30,458 bases of DNA from Dysosmobacter segnis (GTDB lineage Bacteria; Bacillota; Clostridia; Oscillospirales; Oscillospiraceae): positions 1-30,458 of the forward strand of contig NZ_JACOQI010000028.1 in the NCBI RefSeq assembly GCF_014297285.1, in the 5' to 3' direction. Every line of letters starts with the position of its first letter. The stretch's first letter is position 1. A program made the position numbers and the translations under genes. This document shows positions 23,247-30,458 of this stretch, one piece after another. The notes under the pieces were generated by a model, which was not told the DNA's origin, did no database searches, and was given only the letters and a program-made list of their open reading frames with translations.

Positions 23247-24830
23247 ATGGAAAGTAATACGGCTCCCCTGTTGGAGATGCGCGGCATCAAAAAAGACTTC
23301 TTCGGCAACCAGGTCCTGACGGACATCAACTTCACTCTGAAGGCCGGCGAGGTTCTGGGCCTGGCAGGCGAAAACGGCGCGGGTAAATCCACGCTGATGA
23401 AGATCCTGTTCGGTATGGACGTCATCCGGGAAACCGGCGGCTACGGCGGCGACGTCCTCATCAATGGTGAAAAAGTCACCTTTAATACGCCCTTTGACGC
23501 ACTGGAGGCTGGTATCGGCATGGTGCATCAGGAGTTCTCTCTGATCCCTGGCTTTACTGCCACGGAAAACATTCTGCTCAATCGTGAGCCCCAAAAGAAG
23601 AACGTCATTTCCGAGGTGTTCGGCCCCCGGCTGAATACGCTCGATTATAAAAAAATGAAGACCAAGGCCGCAGAGGCCATTGACAAAATGGGCGTGGAGA
23701 TCGACCAGAATATGGTCATCAGCGATATGCCCGTTGGTCATAAACAGTTCACCGAGATCGCCCGTGAGCTGAGCAAGGACCAGCTCAAGCTGTTGATCCT
23801 GGACGAGCCTACCGCCGTTCTGACGGAGAAGGAGGCCGCGGCTCTGCTGGAATCCATCCGGGGCATGGCGTCCCGCGGCATCGCTGTTATCTTCATCACC
23901 CACCGGCTTCAGGAAGTCCTGAATGTATGTGACAAGGTAGTCATCATGCGGGACGGCAAGGTGGTGAAGGACACGCCCGCCTCCGAGACCAGCGTGGATG
24001 AGATCACCAAGTGCATGGTGGGACGCAGCGTGGACCTCAGTGCGGTCCGGGAGATTCGGGATTGTTCCGACGCCCGGACGATCATGTCCATCCGGAAGTT
24101 GTGGGTGGATATGCCTGGCGAGATCGTCCGGAATGTGAATCTGGATGTCAAGGAGGGTGAGATCCTCGGTATCGGCGGTCTGGCAGGTCAGGGCAAGCTG
24201 GGTATTCCAAACGGCGTCATGGGCCTGTATGAGGCCGGCGGCACCGTGGAATTTGACGGCAAGCCCATTCCCCTGAACAATCCCCGGAAGTGCCTGGACG
24301 CGCAGCTTGCCTTCGTGTCTGAGGACCGCCGCGGCGTGGGCCTGCTGCTGGACGAGACGCTGGAATGGAACGTTGCCTTCCCGGCTATGCAGATCCAGAA
24401 CAAGTTCCTGAAGAAATACGGACCCATTACCTGGCGTGATACCAAGGCAATCCATGATGTGACGCAGAAGTATATCGACGAACTGAAGATCAAGTGCACC
24501 AGCTCCAAGCAGAAGGCCAGAGAGCTTTCCGGCGGCAACCAGCAGAAGGTGTGCCTGGCCAAGGCCTTTGCCCTGCAGCCCCGGTTCCTGTTCGTTTCGG
24601 AGCCTACCCGCGGTATCGACGTGGGCGCAAAGGCGCTGGTGCTGGACGCGCTGAAGAAATTTAACCGTGAAAACGGCGTTACTGTGGTGATGATCTCCTC
24701 TGAGCTGGAGGAGCTACGCACCACCTGCGACCGGATCGCCATTGTCTCTGGCGGCAGGATCGTCGGCATCCTCCCGGCCACCGAATCCTCCGAGACGTTC
24801 GGCGCGCTGATGGTCAGCCAGGTCAAATAA
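23247..24830 (+). CDS. ABC transporter ATPase, double nucleotide-binding domain (RbsA/MglA type)
   Basis: 527 residues with two fused ATPase domains. Domain 1 has Walker A GENGAGKST (41-49) and Walker B LLILDEPT (182-189), but in place of the LSGGQ signature it reads MPVGHKQ (161-167). Domain 2 has a degenerate Walker A (GLAGQGKLG, 311-319) and a full signature LSGGNQQ (427-433). Its Walker B reads FVSEPTRGID (449-458), with Ser where Asp is usual and the catalytic Glu kept. Degenerate halves are normal in this family, as one composite site can suffice. It should power the two permeases downstream. The domain organisation is that of the sugar/nucleoside CUT2 group; the actual substrate is unknown. 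Confidence 0.93.
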   Translation: MESNTAPLLEMRGIKKDFFGNQVLTDINFTLKAGEVLGLAGENGAGKSTLMKILFGMDVIRETGGYGGDVLINGEKVTFNTPFDALEAGIGMVHQEFSLIPGFTATENILLNREPQKKNVISEVFGPRLNTLDYKKMKTKAAEAIDKMGVEIDQNMVISDMPVGHKQFTEIARELSKDQLKLLILDEPTAVLTEKEAAALLESIRGMASRGIAVIFITHRLQEVLNVCDKVVIMRDGKVVKDTPASETSVDEITKCMVGRSVDLSAVREIRDCSDARTIMSIRKLWVDMPGEIVRNVNLDVKEGEILGIGGLAGQGKLGIPNGVMGLYEAGGTVEFDGKPIPLNNPRKCLDAQLAFVSEDRRGVGLLLDETLEWNVAFPAMQIQNKFLKKYGPITWRDTKAIHDVTQKYIDELKIKCTSSKQKARELSGGNQQKVCLAKAFALQPRFLFVSEPTRGIDVGAKALVLDALKKFNRENGVTVVMISSELEELRTTCDRIAIVSGGRIVGILPATESSETFGALMVSQVK

Positions 24831-24839
24831 GGAGGAAGT

Positions 24840-25922
24840 ATGGATAACACGACAAATACGCTTGCGGAGCAGAGCAAGCTGCGGCGGCTCGTCAACAGCT
24901 ATGGCGTGCCCCGCCTGATCATCACCGGCTTTTTGCTGCTGATGTTCATTCTGGCGCCGGTGGCCGGCGTGGACTTTGCTACGCAGATCACCAACGTCAT
25001 CAACCGCTTCAGCTGGAACGCCATTATGGTGCTGGCCATGGTCCCCATGATCCACTCCGGCTGCGGCCTGAACTTCGGCCTGCCTCTGGGCATTATCTCC
25101 GGTCTGCTGGGTGCGACTCTTTCCATTGAATTCGGGTTCACCGGCGGCATGAGCTTCCTGATGGCCATTGTCATCGCCACGCCCTTTGCACTGGTGCTGG
25201 GCGGCGGCTACGGCTGGATGCTCAATAAGATCAAGGGCGGCGAAATGATGGTCGCTACCTATGTGGGCTTCTCCTCCGTGTCCTTTATGTGCATGATGTG
25301 GCTGCTGCTGCCCTACAAGAGCCCAACGATGGTTTGGGGCTTTGCCGGTAAGGGCCTGCGTACCACCATCTCTCTGGAGGGCTTTTACGATCAGTTCCTG
25401 GCAAAGTTTTTGCAGATCGACCTGAACCGGTTCGGCATCAATCTGGTGATCCCCACCGGCAGCCTGCTGTTCTTCGCTCTGCTGGCATTCCTGATGTGGG
25501 TCTTCCTGCACACTAAGACTGGTACCGCCATGACGGCTGTGGGCTCCAACCCCACCTTCGCCAAGGCTGCCGGTATCAGCGTGGACAAGACCCGTCTGCT
25601 GTCTGTGGTGCTTTCCACTTGGCTGGGCGCTGTGGGCATCCTGCTGTATGAGCAGGGCTTCGGCTTTGTACAGATCTATATGGCGCCCCTGAACATGGCG
25701 TTCCCCGCCGTGGCGGCTATTCTGATCGGCGGCGCCAGCGTGAACAAGGCCAGCATTACCAACGTTATCATCGGCACGATCCTTTATCAGGGCCTTGTCA
25801 CCATGACACCCACCGTGATGAACGCCATCGTGCACCTGGACATCAGCGAGGTCATCCGGATCATCGTCTCTAACGGTATGATCGTTTACGCTCTGACCCG
25901 TAAGACGGAAGGAGGGAAATGA
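24840..25922 (+). CDS. ABC transporter permease 1 (BPD_transp_2 / RbsC-like)
   Basis: 360 residues with about 8-10 predicted membrane segments, beginning YGVPRLIITGFLLLMFILAPVAG. The cytoplasmic loop GTAMTAVGSNPTFAKAAGISVDKTRLLSVVLSTWLG (about 223-258) corresponds to the ATPase-contacting segment of RbsC/BMP permeases. It starts 9 nt after the ATPase stop, and its own stop overlaps an ATG of the next gene. It would form the transmembrane channel with the second permease as a heterodimer. No signal for a particular substrate was seen. Confidence 0.92.
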   Translation: MDNTTNTLAEQSKLRRLVNSYGVPRLIITGFLLLMFILAPVAGVDFATQITNVINRFSWNAIMVLAMVPMIHSGCGLNFGLPLGIISGLLGATLSIEFGFTGGMSFLMAIVIATPFALVLGGGYGWMLNKIKGGEMMVATYVGFSSVSFMCMMWLLLPYKSPTMVWGFAGKGLRTTISLEGFYDQFLAKFLQIDLNRFGINLVIPTGSLLFFALLAFLMWVFLHTKTGTAMTAVGSNPTFAKAAGISVDKTRLLSVVLSTWLGAVGILLYEQGFGFVQIYMAPLNMAFPAVAAILIGGASVNKASITNVIIGTILYQGLVTMTPTVMNAIVHLDISEVIRIIVSNGMIVYALTRKTEGGK

Positions 25923-25924
25923 GC

Positions 25925-27067
25925 ATGAAAAAGACGAATGTACCCGGTAGCCAGAGCTTCGGGCAGAAGCTTTTGCAGTTCATCCGCAACAACACCGTCC
26001 CCATTATGTTCATCCTGATCTGCGCGTACTGTATTCCGCAGGCGGGCTTTTCCTGGTCCTACCTCTTGAATGAGGTCATGACCCGTCTGGGCCGTAACGC
26101 ATTCTTGATCCTGAGCCTGCTGATCCCTGTTATGGCAGGCATGGGTATGAACTTTGGTATGACGCTGGGCGCCATGGCCGGCGAGATCGGGCTGATCTTC
26201 GCCGCTGACTGGCAGGTTTGGGGCATCCCCGGCATGATCCTGGCCGCCATCGTTTCCATCCCCATTTCTGTGGCATTGGGCGTGATGATCGGCAAGATCC
26301 TGAACCGCTCCAAGGGCCGGGAGATGATCACAAGCTATATGATCTCCTTTACCATGAACGGCGTGTACCAGTTTGTGGTGCTGTTCATGATGGGCCCCAT
26401 CATTCCCATCGTTCATGATTCCCTGAAGCTTCCCCGCGGCTATGGCATCCGCAACACCGTGAGCCTGCTGAGTATGCGCCAGAGTCTGGACAACCTGCTG
26501 GCTGTTCAGGTGGGCGGCGTGAAGATCCCTGTACTGACCCTGCTGATCATCGGTCTGGCCTGCCTGTTCATCGTCTGGTTCCGCAAGACCAAGCTGGGCC
26601 AGGATATGCGGGCTGTGGGTCAGGATATGGAAGTGGCCCGGGACGCCGGCATCAATGTGGAGCGCACCCGCGTGATCTCCATGGTGATCTCCACGGTGTT
26701 CGCCGGCTTCGGCATGATCATCTATCTGCAGAACGTGGGCAACTTCCCCACCTATACAGCTCATACCCAGATCGGTATGTTCGCCATCGCGGCTCTGCTG
26801 GTGGGCGGTGCCTCTGTGGATAGGGCGAGCATCGGCAACGTATTTTTGGGCGTGATCCTGTTCCACACCATGTTCATTGTGGCACCCAAGACCGGTGCTG
26901 CCATTACCGGCGACTCCATGATCGGCGAGTATTTCCGCGTGTTTGTGTCCTATGCGGTCATTACGCTGGCTCTGGTCATGTATGAGTCCAAGAAGCGCAA
27001 GAACAAGAGCCTGGCAGGCCAGCAGTTGGCTGCCGAGCAGGCTGCGGAAGAGGAGGCATCGAAATGA
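25925..27067 (+). CDS. ABC transporter permease 2 (BPD_transp_2 / RbsC-like)
   Basis: 380 residues, homologous in layout to permease 1. The cytoplasmic loop is GQDMRAVGQDMEVARDAGINVERTRVISMVISTVFAGFG (about 226-264). An ATG at 25919 overlaps the previous stop, but GGAGGG ends only 2 nt before it. The next ATG, at 25925, is 8 nt away and is preferred. The C-terminus (SKKRKNKSLAGQQLAAEQAAEEEASK) is a long charged cytoplasmic tail. The gene overlaps the next one by 4 nt, so all four downstream genes look translationally coupled. Confidence 0.9.
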   Translation: MKKTNVPGSQSFGQKLLQFIRNNTVPIMFILICAYCIPQAGFSWSYLLNEVMTRLGRNAFLILSLLIPVMAGMGMNFGMTLGAMAGEIGLIFAADWQVWGIPGMILAAIVSIPISVALGVMIGKILNRSKGREMITSYMISFTMNGVYQFVVLFMMGPIIPIVHDSLKLPRGYGIRNTVSLLSMRQSLDNLLAVQVGGVKIPVLTLLIIGLACLFIVWFRKTKLGQDMRAVGQDMEVARDAGINVERTRVISMVISTVFAGFGMIIYLQNVGNFPTYTAHTQIGMFAIAALLVGGASVDRASIGNVFLGVILFHTMFIVAPKTGAAITGDSMIGEYFRVFVSYAVITLALVMYESKKRKNKSLAGQQLAAEQAAEEEASK

Positions 27068-27558
27068 AAGCAAAGCGGAGACTTCTCTTTCAAATCTTAG
27101 CGGTGGTCCTGCTGGTGGCGATCGGCTATACCATGACCATCATTGGCCGTGGGCATACGATCTATCTGGACAGCAAGACCCTGGAATATGACGGCCAGAC
27201 CTATAAGCCCGCCTATAAGACGGTGGTGTATGTGGATGGTCAGCAGGTAGCCAAGCTCTATGACAAGGAGCGCGGCGTTGCTACCTGCATCGGCCAGACG
27301 CTGACCGTGACGCTGGAGATCACCCAGCAGAAGGGCGGAACGGAAGAGGTTTACGCCTATAACATCCCCGTTCCCCGGAAGATGGACAATGTGATCATCA
27401 ACCTGCCCGGTTTCCTGGCGGGACTCCCCGAAGAGGCGTACCTCAGCGAGTTTATCCCCTCTCCGGACGAGGTGGCGGCAGACGAGACCGATGTTCCCTC
27501 CGACGATGATTTCGGCATGGAGGATATGGGCATGGGCGACGAGTCCGCAGCTCAGTAA
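27064..27558 (+). CDS. Small membrane-anchored protein of the DUF3798 transporter operon (DUF6672-like)
   Basis: 164 residues: a short basic N-terminus, one membrane helix (about 8-27, LLFQILAVVLLVAIGYTMTIIG), an extracellular beta-rich part (about 28-125, containing GRGHTIYLDSKTLEYDGQTY and VVYVDGQQVAKLYDKERG) and an acidic, Met-rich tail (DDDFGMEDMGMGDESAAQ). I believe it corresponds to DUF6672, a family I recall near DUF3798 genes, but this is from memory. No enzymatic motif was seen. Being overlapped by the permease gene suggests an accessory role in assembly or ligand delivery. The length and single helix argue against it being a third permease. Confidence 0.7.
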   Translation: MKAKRRLLFQILAVVLLVAIGYTMTIIGRGHTIYLDSKTLEYDGQTYKPAYKTVVYVDGQQVAKLYDKERGVATCIGQTLTVTLEITQQKGGTEEVYAYNIPVPRKMDNVIINLPGFLAGLPEEAYLSEFIPSPDEVAADETDVPSDDDFGMEDMGMGDESAAQ

Positions 27559-27598
27559 ATCGGCTGAGAACGGCCAAACCAAAATCCAAAATAGAACG

Positions 27599-27635
27599 GC
27601 AGCCCTCACGATGAATCGTGAGGGCTGCGTTTTTG
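27599..27635 (+). terminator. Intrinsic terminator of the DUF3798 transporter operon
   Basis: GCAGCCCTCACGAT and ATCGTGAGGGCTGC form a 14-bp perfect stem around a 2-nt centre (opening to a 4-nt loop), followed by GTTTTT. Confidence 0.92.
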
Positions 27636-27859
27636 CATATAATACCCGCATATACGGCAAGAAGCAGCTGGTACGGTGGAAGGAGGGGTGTGGGCAATAT
27701 AATATAGGAGAGCCTCTGCACTCCGGGGAGCGGGAAGCGAAGCACCTATGCTGACCGGTCCGACTATGCCGCGTTTTTGCATTTCCGACAGCGCTAAGCC
27801 CGGTGTATTCAAGGGGGGATTGGGTGTAGGGTGCAATCAAACGTAGGAAGAGATCGTAA
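27636..27859. other. Non-coding gap between two operons
   Basis: About 220 nt with no convincing gene. GCCGCGTTTTTGCAT (27770-27784 region) nearly repeats the tail of the preceding terminator (GCTGCGTTTTTGCAT), but no matching stem stands before it. An isolated TATAAT lies near 27700 without a good -35 box. Confidence 0.5.
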
Positions 27860-27895
27860 AATCCGTCCCATCGGCTAAGGCCGATGGGACGGATT
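27860..27895. terminator. Bidirectional intrinsic terminator
   Basis: AATCCGTCCCATCGGC and GCCGATGGGACGGATT form a 16-bp perfect stem around TAAG. On the minus strand it is followed by TTTTACG, closing the dapF-transporter transcript. The plus side has TTGTTAT. Confidence 0.88.
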
Positions 27896-27916
27896 GTTAT
27901 CTGATATGGAAACCGA

Positions 27917-29158
27917 TCAGGCGTTGTTAAGCTGCTTCTGGAGCCAATCCTTGCCTTCCACGAAGCGGGAGACGATGTAGCTGACCACATAGTCGCCGGC
28001 GGAGTTGATCATGGTAGCGGGAGGGTCCACCAGATTGCCGATAGCCACCAGAATGGGGAAGGCCAGTTCCATCTGCGTGGGGAAGAAGATGGAGCAGATG
28101 ATGTACTCGCCGATGTAGCCGCCGCCGGGAACGCCGCTCATACCAACAGAGGACAGGACGGCCACCAGAACGATGAAGGGCAGACGGGACCAGGAGAGCT
28201 GCTCGCCGAACACGCCCAGCACGAAGGCAATCTTCAGCACGCAGGAGAAGCAGGAGCCATCCATGTGCATGGTAGCGCCCAGGGGCAGCACCATACCGGC
28301 GATATCCTTGCTGACACCGGTCTCCACGGCTTCCTCCATGTTGGTGGGGATGGTTGCCACGGAAGAGCAGGTGCCCAGAGAAACAACGGCAGGGCGGGCA
28401 ATGTGCTTGAACATGATGCCCACGGCACCCTTGCCGCCGCCGAACCACGCGAACAGGGGGAAGGCTGTGAAGATATAGATGAAGCACAGGGGATAGTAGA
28501 CCAGCAGGGCGCGGCCGTAGCCCTTGGCGACCTCAGAGCCGTAGGTGGCTACCAGATCAGCGAAGATGGCGAAGAACGCGATAGGGGCATAGTAGGTGAT
28601 GATCTGGACGAACTTCATCATCACGTCGGAAAGGCCGGCCAGCCACTTGCCGATGCTGGAATCCTTGCCGCCGGTCATCTGGACGGAGAAGCCGAACAGG
28701 ATAGAGAACACGATGAGAGGCAGCATGGCCCGGCGGCTCAGCAGGCCCACAAAGTCAGAGGAGGTGAAGAAGTTGACGATCATCTCCGTGAAGGAGGCGT
28801 GTTCGCCGATCTCCTCAGCCACCATATCTGCCCAGGGAGTCAGCACTGGGGGGAACAGCTTCATCAGCACGAACATGAGCACAGCTGCGATGGCGCCGGT
28901 GATGACGAAGGTGCCAACGGTGACGCCCATGATCTTGCCCGCCCGCTGACGGCTTTCCATATTGGCAACGGAACCGGCGATGGAAGCAAAGACCAGAGGC
29001 ACCACCACACAGAACATCATGTTGATGAATACGGTGCCCAGGAAGGCGATGTTGTGTCCCCACTTGGGCCTGAACCAGCCCAGCAAAGCGCCGGCGACCA
29101 TGCAGCTCAGCAGGATCGCCAGAAAGCGGTAGTTTTTTGCGACAGATTTCTTATCCAT
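27917..29158 (-). CDS. Dicarboxylate/amino acid:cation symporter (DAACS family), altered substrate site
   Basis: 413 residues from MDKKSVAKNYRFLAILLSCMVAG, about 8 membrane helices plus two re-entrant loops. HP1-like GTCSSVATIPTNMEEA and TM7 GATMHMDGSC (GltPh: NMDGT) are present. The HP2 loop is GVPGGGYIGE. TM8 reads VDPPATMINSAGDYV; by alignment to GltPh (DMGRTMVNVTGD) the Asp and Asn of the site are kept, but the Arg that binds a side-chain carboxylate (R397) is replaced by Ala. Loss of that Arg is typical of carriers for neutral rather than acidic substrates. It follows dapF by 48 nt, so transport of a DAP- or lysine-like compound is possible but unproven. AAGGAGT precedes the ATG. Confidence 0.9.
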   Translation of the reverse strand: MDKKSVAKNYRFLAILLSCMVAGALLGWFRPKWGHNIAFLGTVFINMMFCVVVPLVFASIAGSVANMESRQRAGKIMGVTVGTFVITGAIAAVLMFVLMKLFPPVLTPWADMVAEEIGEHASFTEMIVNFFTSSDFVGLLSRRAMLPLIVFSILFGFSVQMTGGKDSSIGKWLAGLSDVMMKFVQIITYYAPIAFFAIFADLVATYGSEVAKGYGRALLVYYPLCFIYIFTAFPLFAWFGGGKGAVGIMFKHIARPAVVSLGTCSSVATIPTNMEEAVETGVSKDIAGMVLPLGATMHMDGSCFSCVLKIAFVLGVFGEQLSWSRLPFIVLVAVLSSVGMSGVPGGGYIGEYIICSIFFPTQMELAFPILVAIGNLVDPPATMINSAGDYVVSYIVSRFVEGKDWLQKQLNNA

Positions 29159-29206
29159 AAAACACACTCCTTTTGGTTTGAATAACAGATATGTTGGTGC
29201 AATTTA

Positions 29207-30049
29207 TCAGTTCAGAGAAAGCTCCTCATCCGTGACCTCGCCCTTGCAAACAATATTGGTGGGACCTGTGAGATAGAGGTTTTGGACGGTGCTTCCCTGG
29301 AGATCTACGTCTACAATGAGCTGGCCGCCGGTCATATTGACTCGGACCTGCCTGCCGCTGACTTTACCCATCAGGGTCAGGGCGGTGACAACGCAGCCGG
29401 TTCCCGTGCCGCAGGCATAGGTGAAGTCCTCCACACCCCGCTCGAAGGTGCGCTCAAAGACCTCGTCCTCACCGGTGAGCTCGCAGAAGTTGACGTTAGC
29501 GCCCTTGGGGAATTCCGGATAGAAGCGGATCTTGCGTCCCAATTCACGCAGCGCGTTTTCATCGGCCTGCGCCAAATTGGGATACGGGACCACAGCGTGG
29601 GGGAGTCCGGGATCTCCTAATTCTAAATAGGAACATTCATAGCGAACGCCGTCGATCACCACAGGTGCATCCAAACGGACCGTGGTGGGATCATTCAGAC
29701 GAATCCGATAGAGACGCTGGTCGATGCGGTGGCCTGTCACCAAACCGGCGGTGGTTTCTACACGCTGGATCTCGCCGGCCAGACCATTTTCGTAGCCGTA
29801 GCGGCAAATGCAACGGGCGCCGTTGCCGCACATTTCACCGAGGCTGCCGTCAGAATTGAAAAACAGCATCCGATAGTCACCGCCCTGAAGCGGGGCATCT
29901 ACGATCATCAGACCGTCGGCCCCAATGGACAGATGGCGTTCGCACAGAGTGCGGGCCAAAGTGGGAAAGCAGGTTTCGGGAAGATGCTCTACCATATTAT
30001 TTATAATGATAAAGTCATTGCCGGCACCGTTCATTTTCCAGAACCGCAA
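29207..30049 (-). CDS. dapF: Diaminopimelate epimerase (DapF family)
   Basis: 280 residues from a TTG start giving MRFWKMNGAGNDF. GAGGTG stands 6 nt upstream, and the numbering then nearly equals that of Haemophilus DapF. The upstream GTG at 30058 is part of that ribosome binding site. Catalytic cysteines are C74 in MCGNGARC and the Cys of ACGTGTGC near the C-terminus; Asn11 and Asn65 match substrate-binding residues, and FERGVEDF carries the Glu-Arg pair. The usual GNPH motif is replaced by GDPGLPH, so one substrate-contacting Asn is lost or shifted. The enzyme should convert LL- to meso-diaminopimelate for lysine and peptidoglycan synthesis. A related amino acid racemase is possible. It is cotranscribed with a DAACS transporter. 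Confidence 0.88.
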   Translation of the reverse strand: MRFWKMNGAGNDFIIINNMVEHLPETCFPTLARTLCERHLSIGADGLMIVDAPLQGGDYRMLFFNSDGSLGEMCGNGARCICRYGYENGLAGEIQRVETTAGLVTGHRIDQRLYRIRLNDPTTVRLDAPVVIDGVRYECSYLELGDPGLPHAVVPYPNLAQADENALRELGRKIRFYPEFPKGANVNFCELTGEDEVFERTFERGVEDFTYACGTGTGCVVTALTLMGKVSGRQVRVNMTGGQLIVDVDLQGSTVQNLYLTGPTNIVCKGEVTDEELSLN

Positions 30050-30081
30050 GTAAATCACCTCAAAGCTTGGTATGATATTGT

Positions 30082-30087
30082 ATTATA
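30082..30087 (-). promoter_or_regulatory. Possible -10 box of the dapF promoter
   Basis: TATAAT on the minus strand, about 33 nt before the TTG start of dapF. The -35 region at 17 bp (a T-run with TGTTTT) is weak, so the call rests on the -10 box and position. Confidence 0.45.
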
Positions 30088-30181
30088 GTAAAGCAAAGCT
30101 GGAAAAAACACTGGATATTGTGCGAAAAATCATGCAAAAAGTGCTTCTGACAAAAAACTCGAAAAAACTCGAAAAAAATGC

Positions 30182-30210
30182 TTGACATTTCAGGCATGTT
30201 TTGGTATCCT
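30182..30210 (+). promoter_or_regulatory. Tandem strong promoter P1
   Basis: TTGACA, a 17-bp spacer and TATCCT, the first of two tandem promoters with identical CTTGACA contexts. Confidence 0.75.
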
Positions 30211-30307
30211 AATAAAGCTGTTTGACGGCGATGAAGTGAATGAGTCGAGGGCTTGAAAAACTGAGAGGTTCTGAAAGAAAAATCTGAAAAAGATTTGAAA
30301 AAAGTAC

Positions 30308-30336
30308 TTGACAAACGAAACTGAGCCTGATATAAT
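30308..30336 (+). promoter_or_regulatory. Tandem strong promoter P2
   Basis: TTGACA, exactly 17 bp, TATAAT: a full consensus promoter, 126 bp downstream of P1. Tandem consensus promoters are typical of clostridial and bacillar rRNA operons. Confidence 0.88.
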
Positions 30337-30342
30337 AGCGAC

Positions 30343-30458
30343 TGTTCCGCTTGAGGGACGTGCACCTTGTAAATTAAACAACGTGAGAAAAGAAAGCACC
30401 AGCGGAGCGAGCTTTTCACGAGGCTCGCGACGAAGTTGTGGGTGAATAGGCCGTAGTC
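30343..30458 (+). other. Probable 5' leader of a ribosomal RNA operon, cut by window edge
   Basis: After P2 there is a GC-mixed leader with no start codon preceded by a ribosome binding site. It contains GTGCACCTTGTAAATTAAAC (near 30360-30379), resembling the 'ACCTTGAAAACTGAA' phrase seen in many Firmicutes rRNA leaders and spacers. No conserved 16S 5' end (AGAGTTTGAT) is reached, so the RNA gene would begin beyond 30458. A tRNA operon is a possible alternative. Confidence 0.6.

Noticed and set aside
27636..27859. A small gene or promoter around TATAAT near 27700
   Set aside because: No -35 box at a normal distance, no ribosome binding site with an open frame of plausible composition.

Overview
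The window looks like chromosome from an anaerobic gut-type Clostridia, most like the butyrate-forming Oscillospiraceae (Flavonifractor/Lawsonibacter/Intestinimonas-like). This rests on gene content (Etf/acyl-CoA dehydrogenase butyrate genes, 4-hydroxybutyryl-CoA dehydratase, a T-box leader, tandem consensus rRNA-type promoters), AGGAGG-type ribosome binding sites and moderately high GC. The genus is inference. No phage, insertion sequence, CRISPR array or tRNA gene was seen.

Region 1 (1-9504) is a 4-hydroxybutyrate-to-butyryl-CoA module. A minus-strand operon runs crotonase, class I CoA-transferase, 4-hydroxybutyryl-CoA dehydratase, acyl-CoA dehydrogenase, etfB, etfA (cut by the left edge). 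A near-perfect sigma-54 promoter stands in front of it. A divergent transcript encodes a PAS/AAA+/Fis sigma-54 activator and then sigma-54 (rpoN) itself. A perfect inverted repeat about 110 bp upstream of the -24 box shares a 14-bp word with the activator's own promoter region. Promoter, activator and sigma factor thus form one self-contained regulatory package.

Region 2 (9505-14130) has a GntR-type regulator with a C-terminal RCK_C (TrkA-C) domain, like the c-di-AMP sensor BusR, followed by a sodium:solute symporter. Next comes an ECF-like sigma factor overlapping a membrane-anchored protein with a large extracellular domain, probably its anti-sigma or sensor partner.

Region 3 (14131-21620) has a 3-hydroxyisobutyrate-dehydrogenase-family reductase, then asparagine synthase behind an Asn-specific T-box (specifier AAC, T-box UGGC). 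A YheO-type PAS/HTH regulator is divergent from a tryptophanase/tyrosine phenol-lyase-family enzyme and a neurotransmitter:sodium symporter. The lyase has a mixture of tryptophanase-like and tyrosine phenol-lyase-like specificity residues, an insertion of about 50 residues, and a structured 5' leader with mutually exclusive pairings.

Region 4 (21621-27895) is a complete ABC importer operon: DUF3798 lipoprotein, double ATPase, two permeases and a small membrane-anchored protein. Its substrate is unknown.

Region 5 (27896-30458) has a minus-strand dapF-DAACS transporter pair, both with altered substrate-site residues. At the right edge is a divergent stretch with two tandem TTGACA/17-bp promoters that probably drives a ribosomal RNA operon starting just outside the window.
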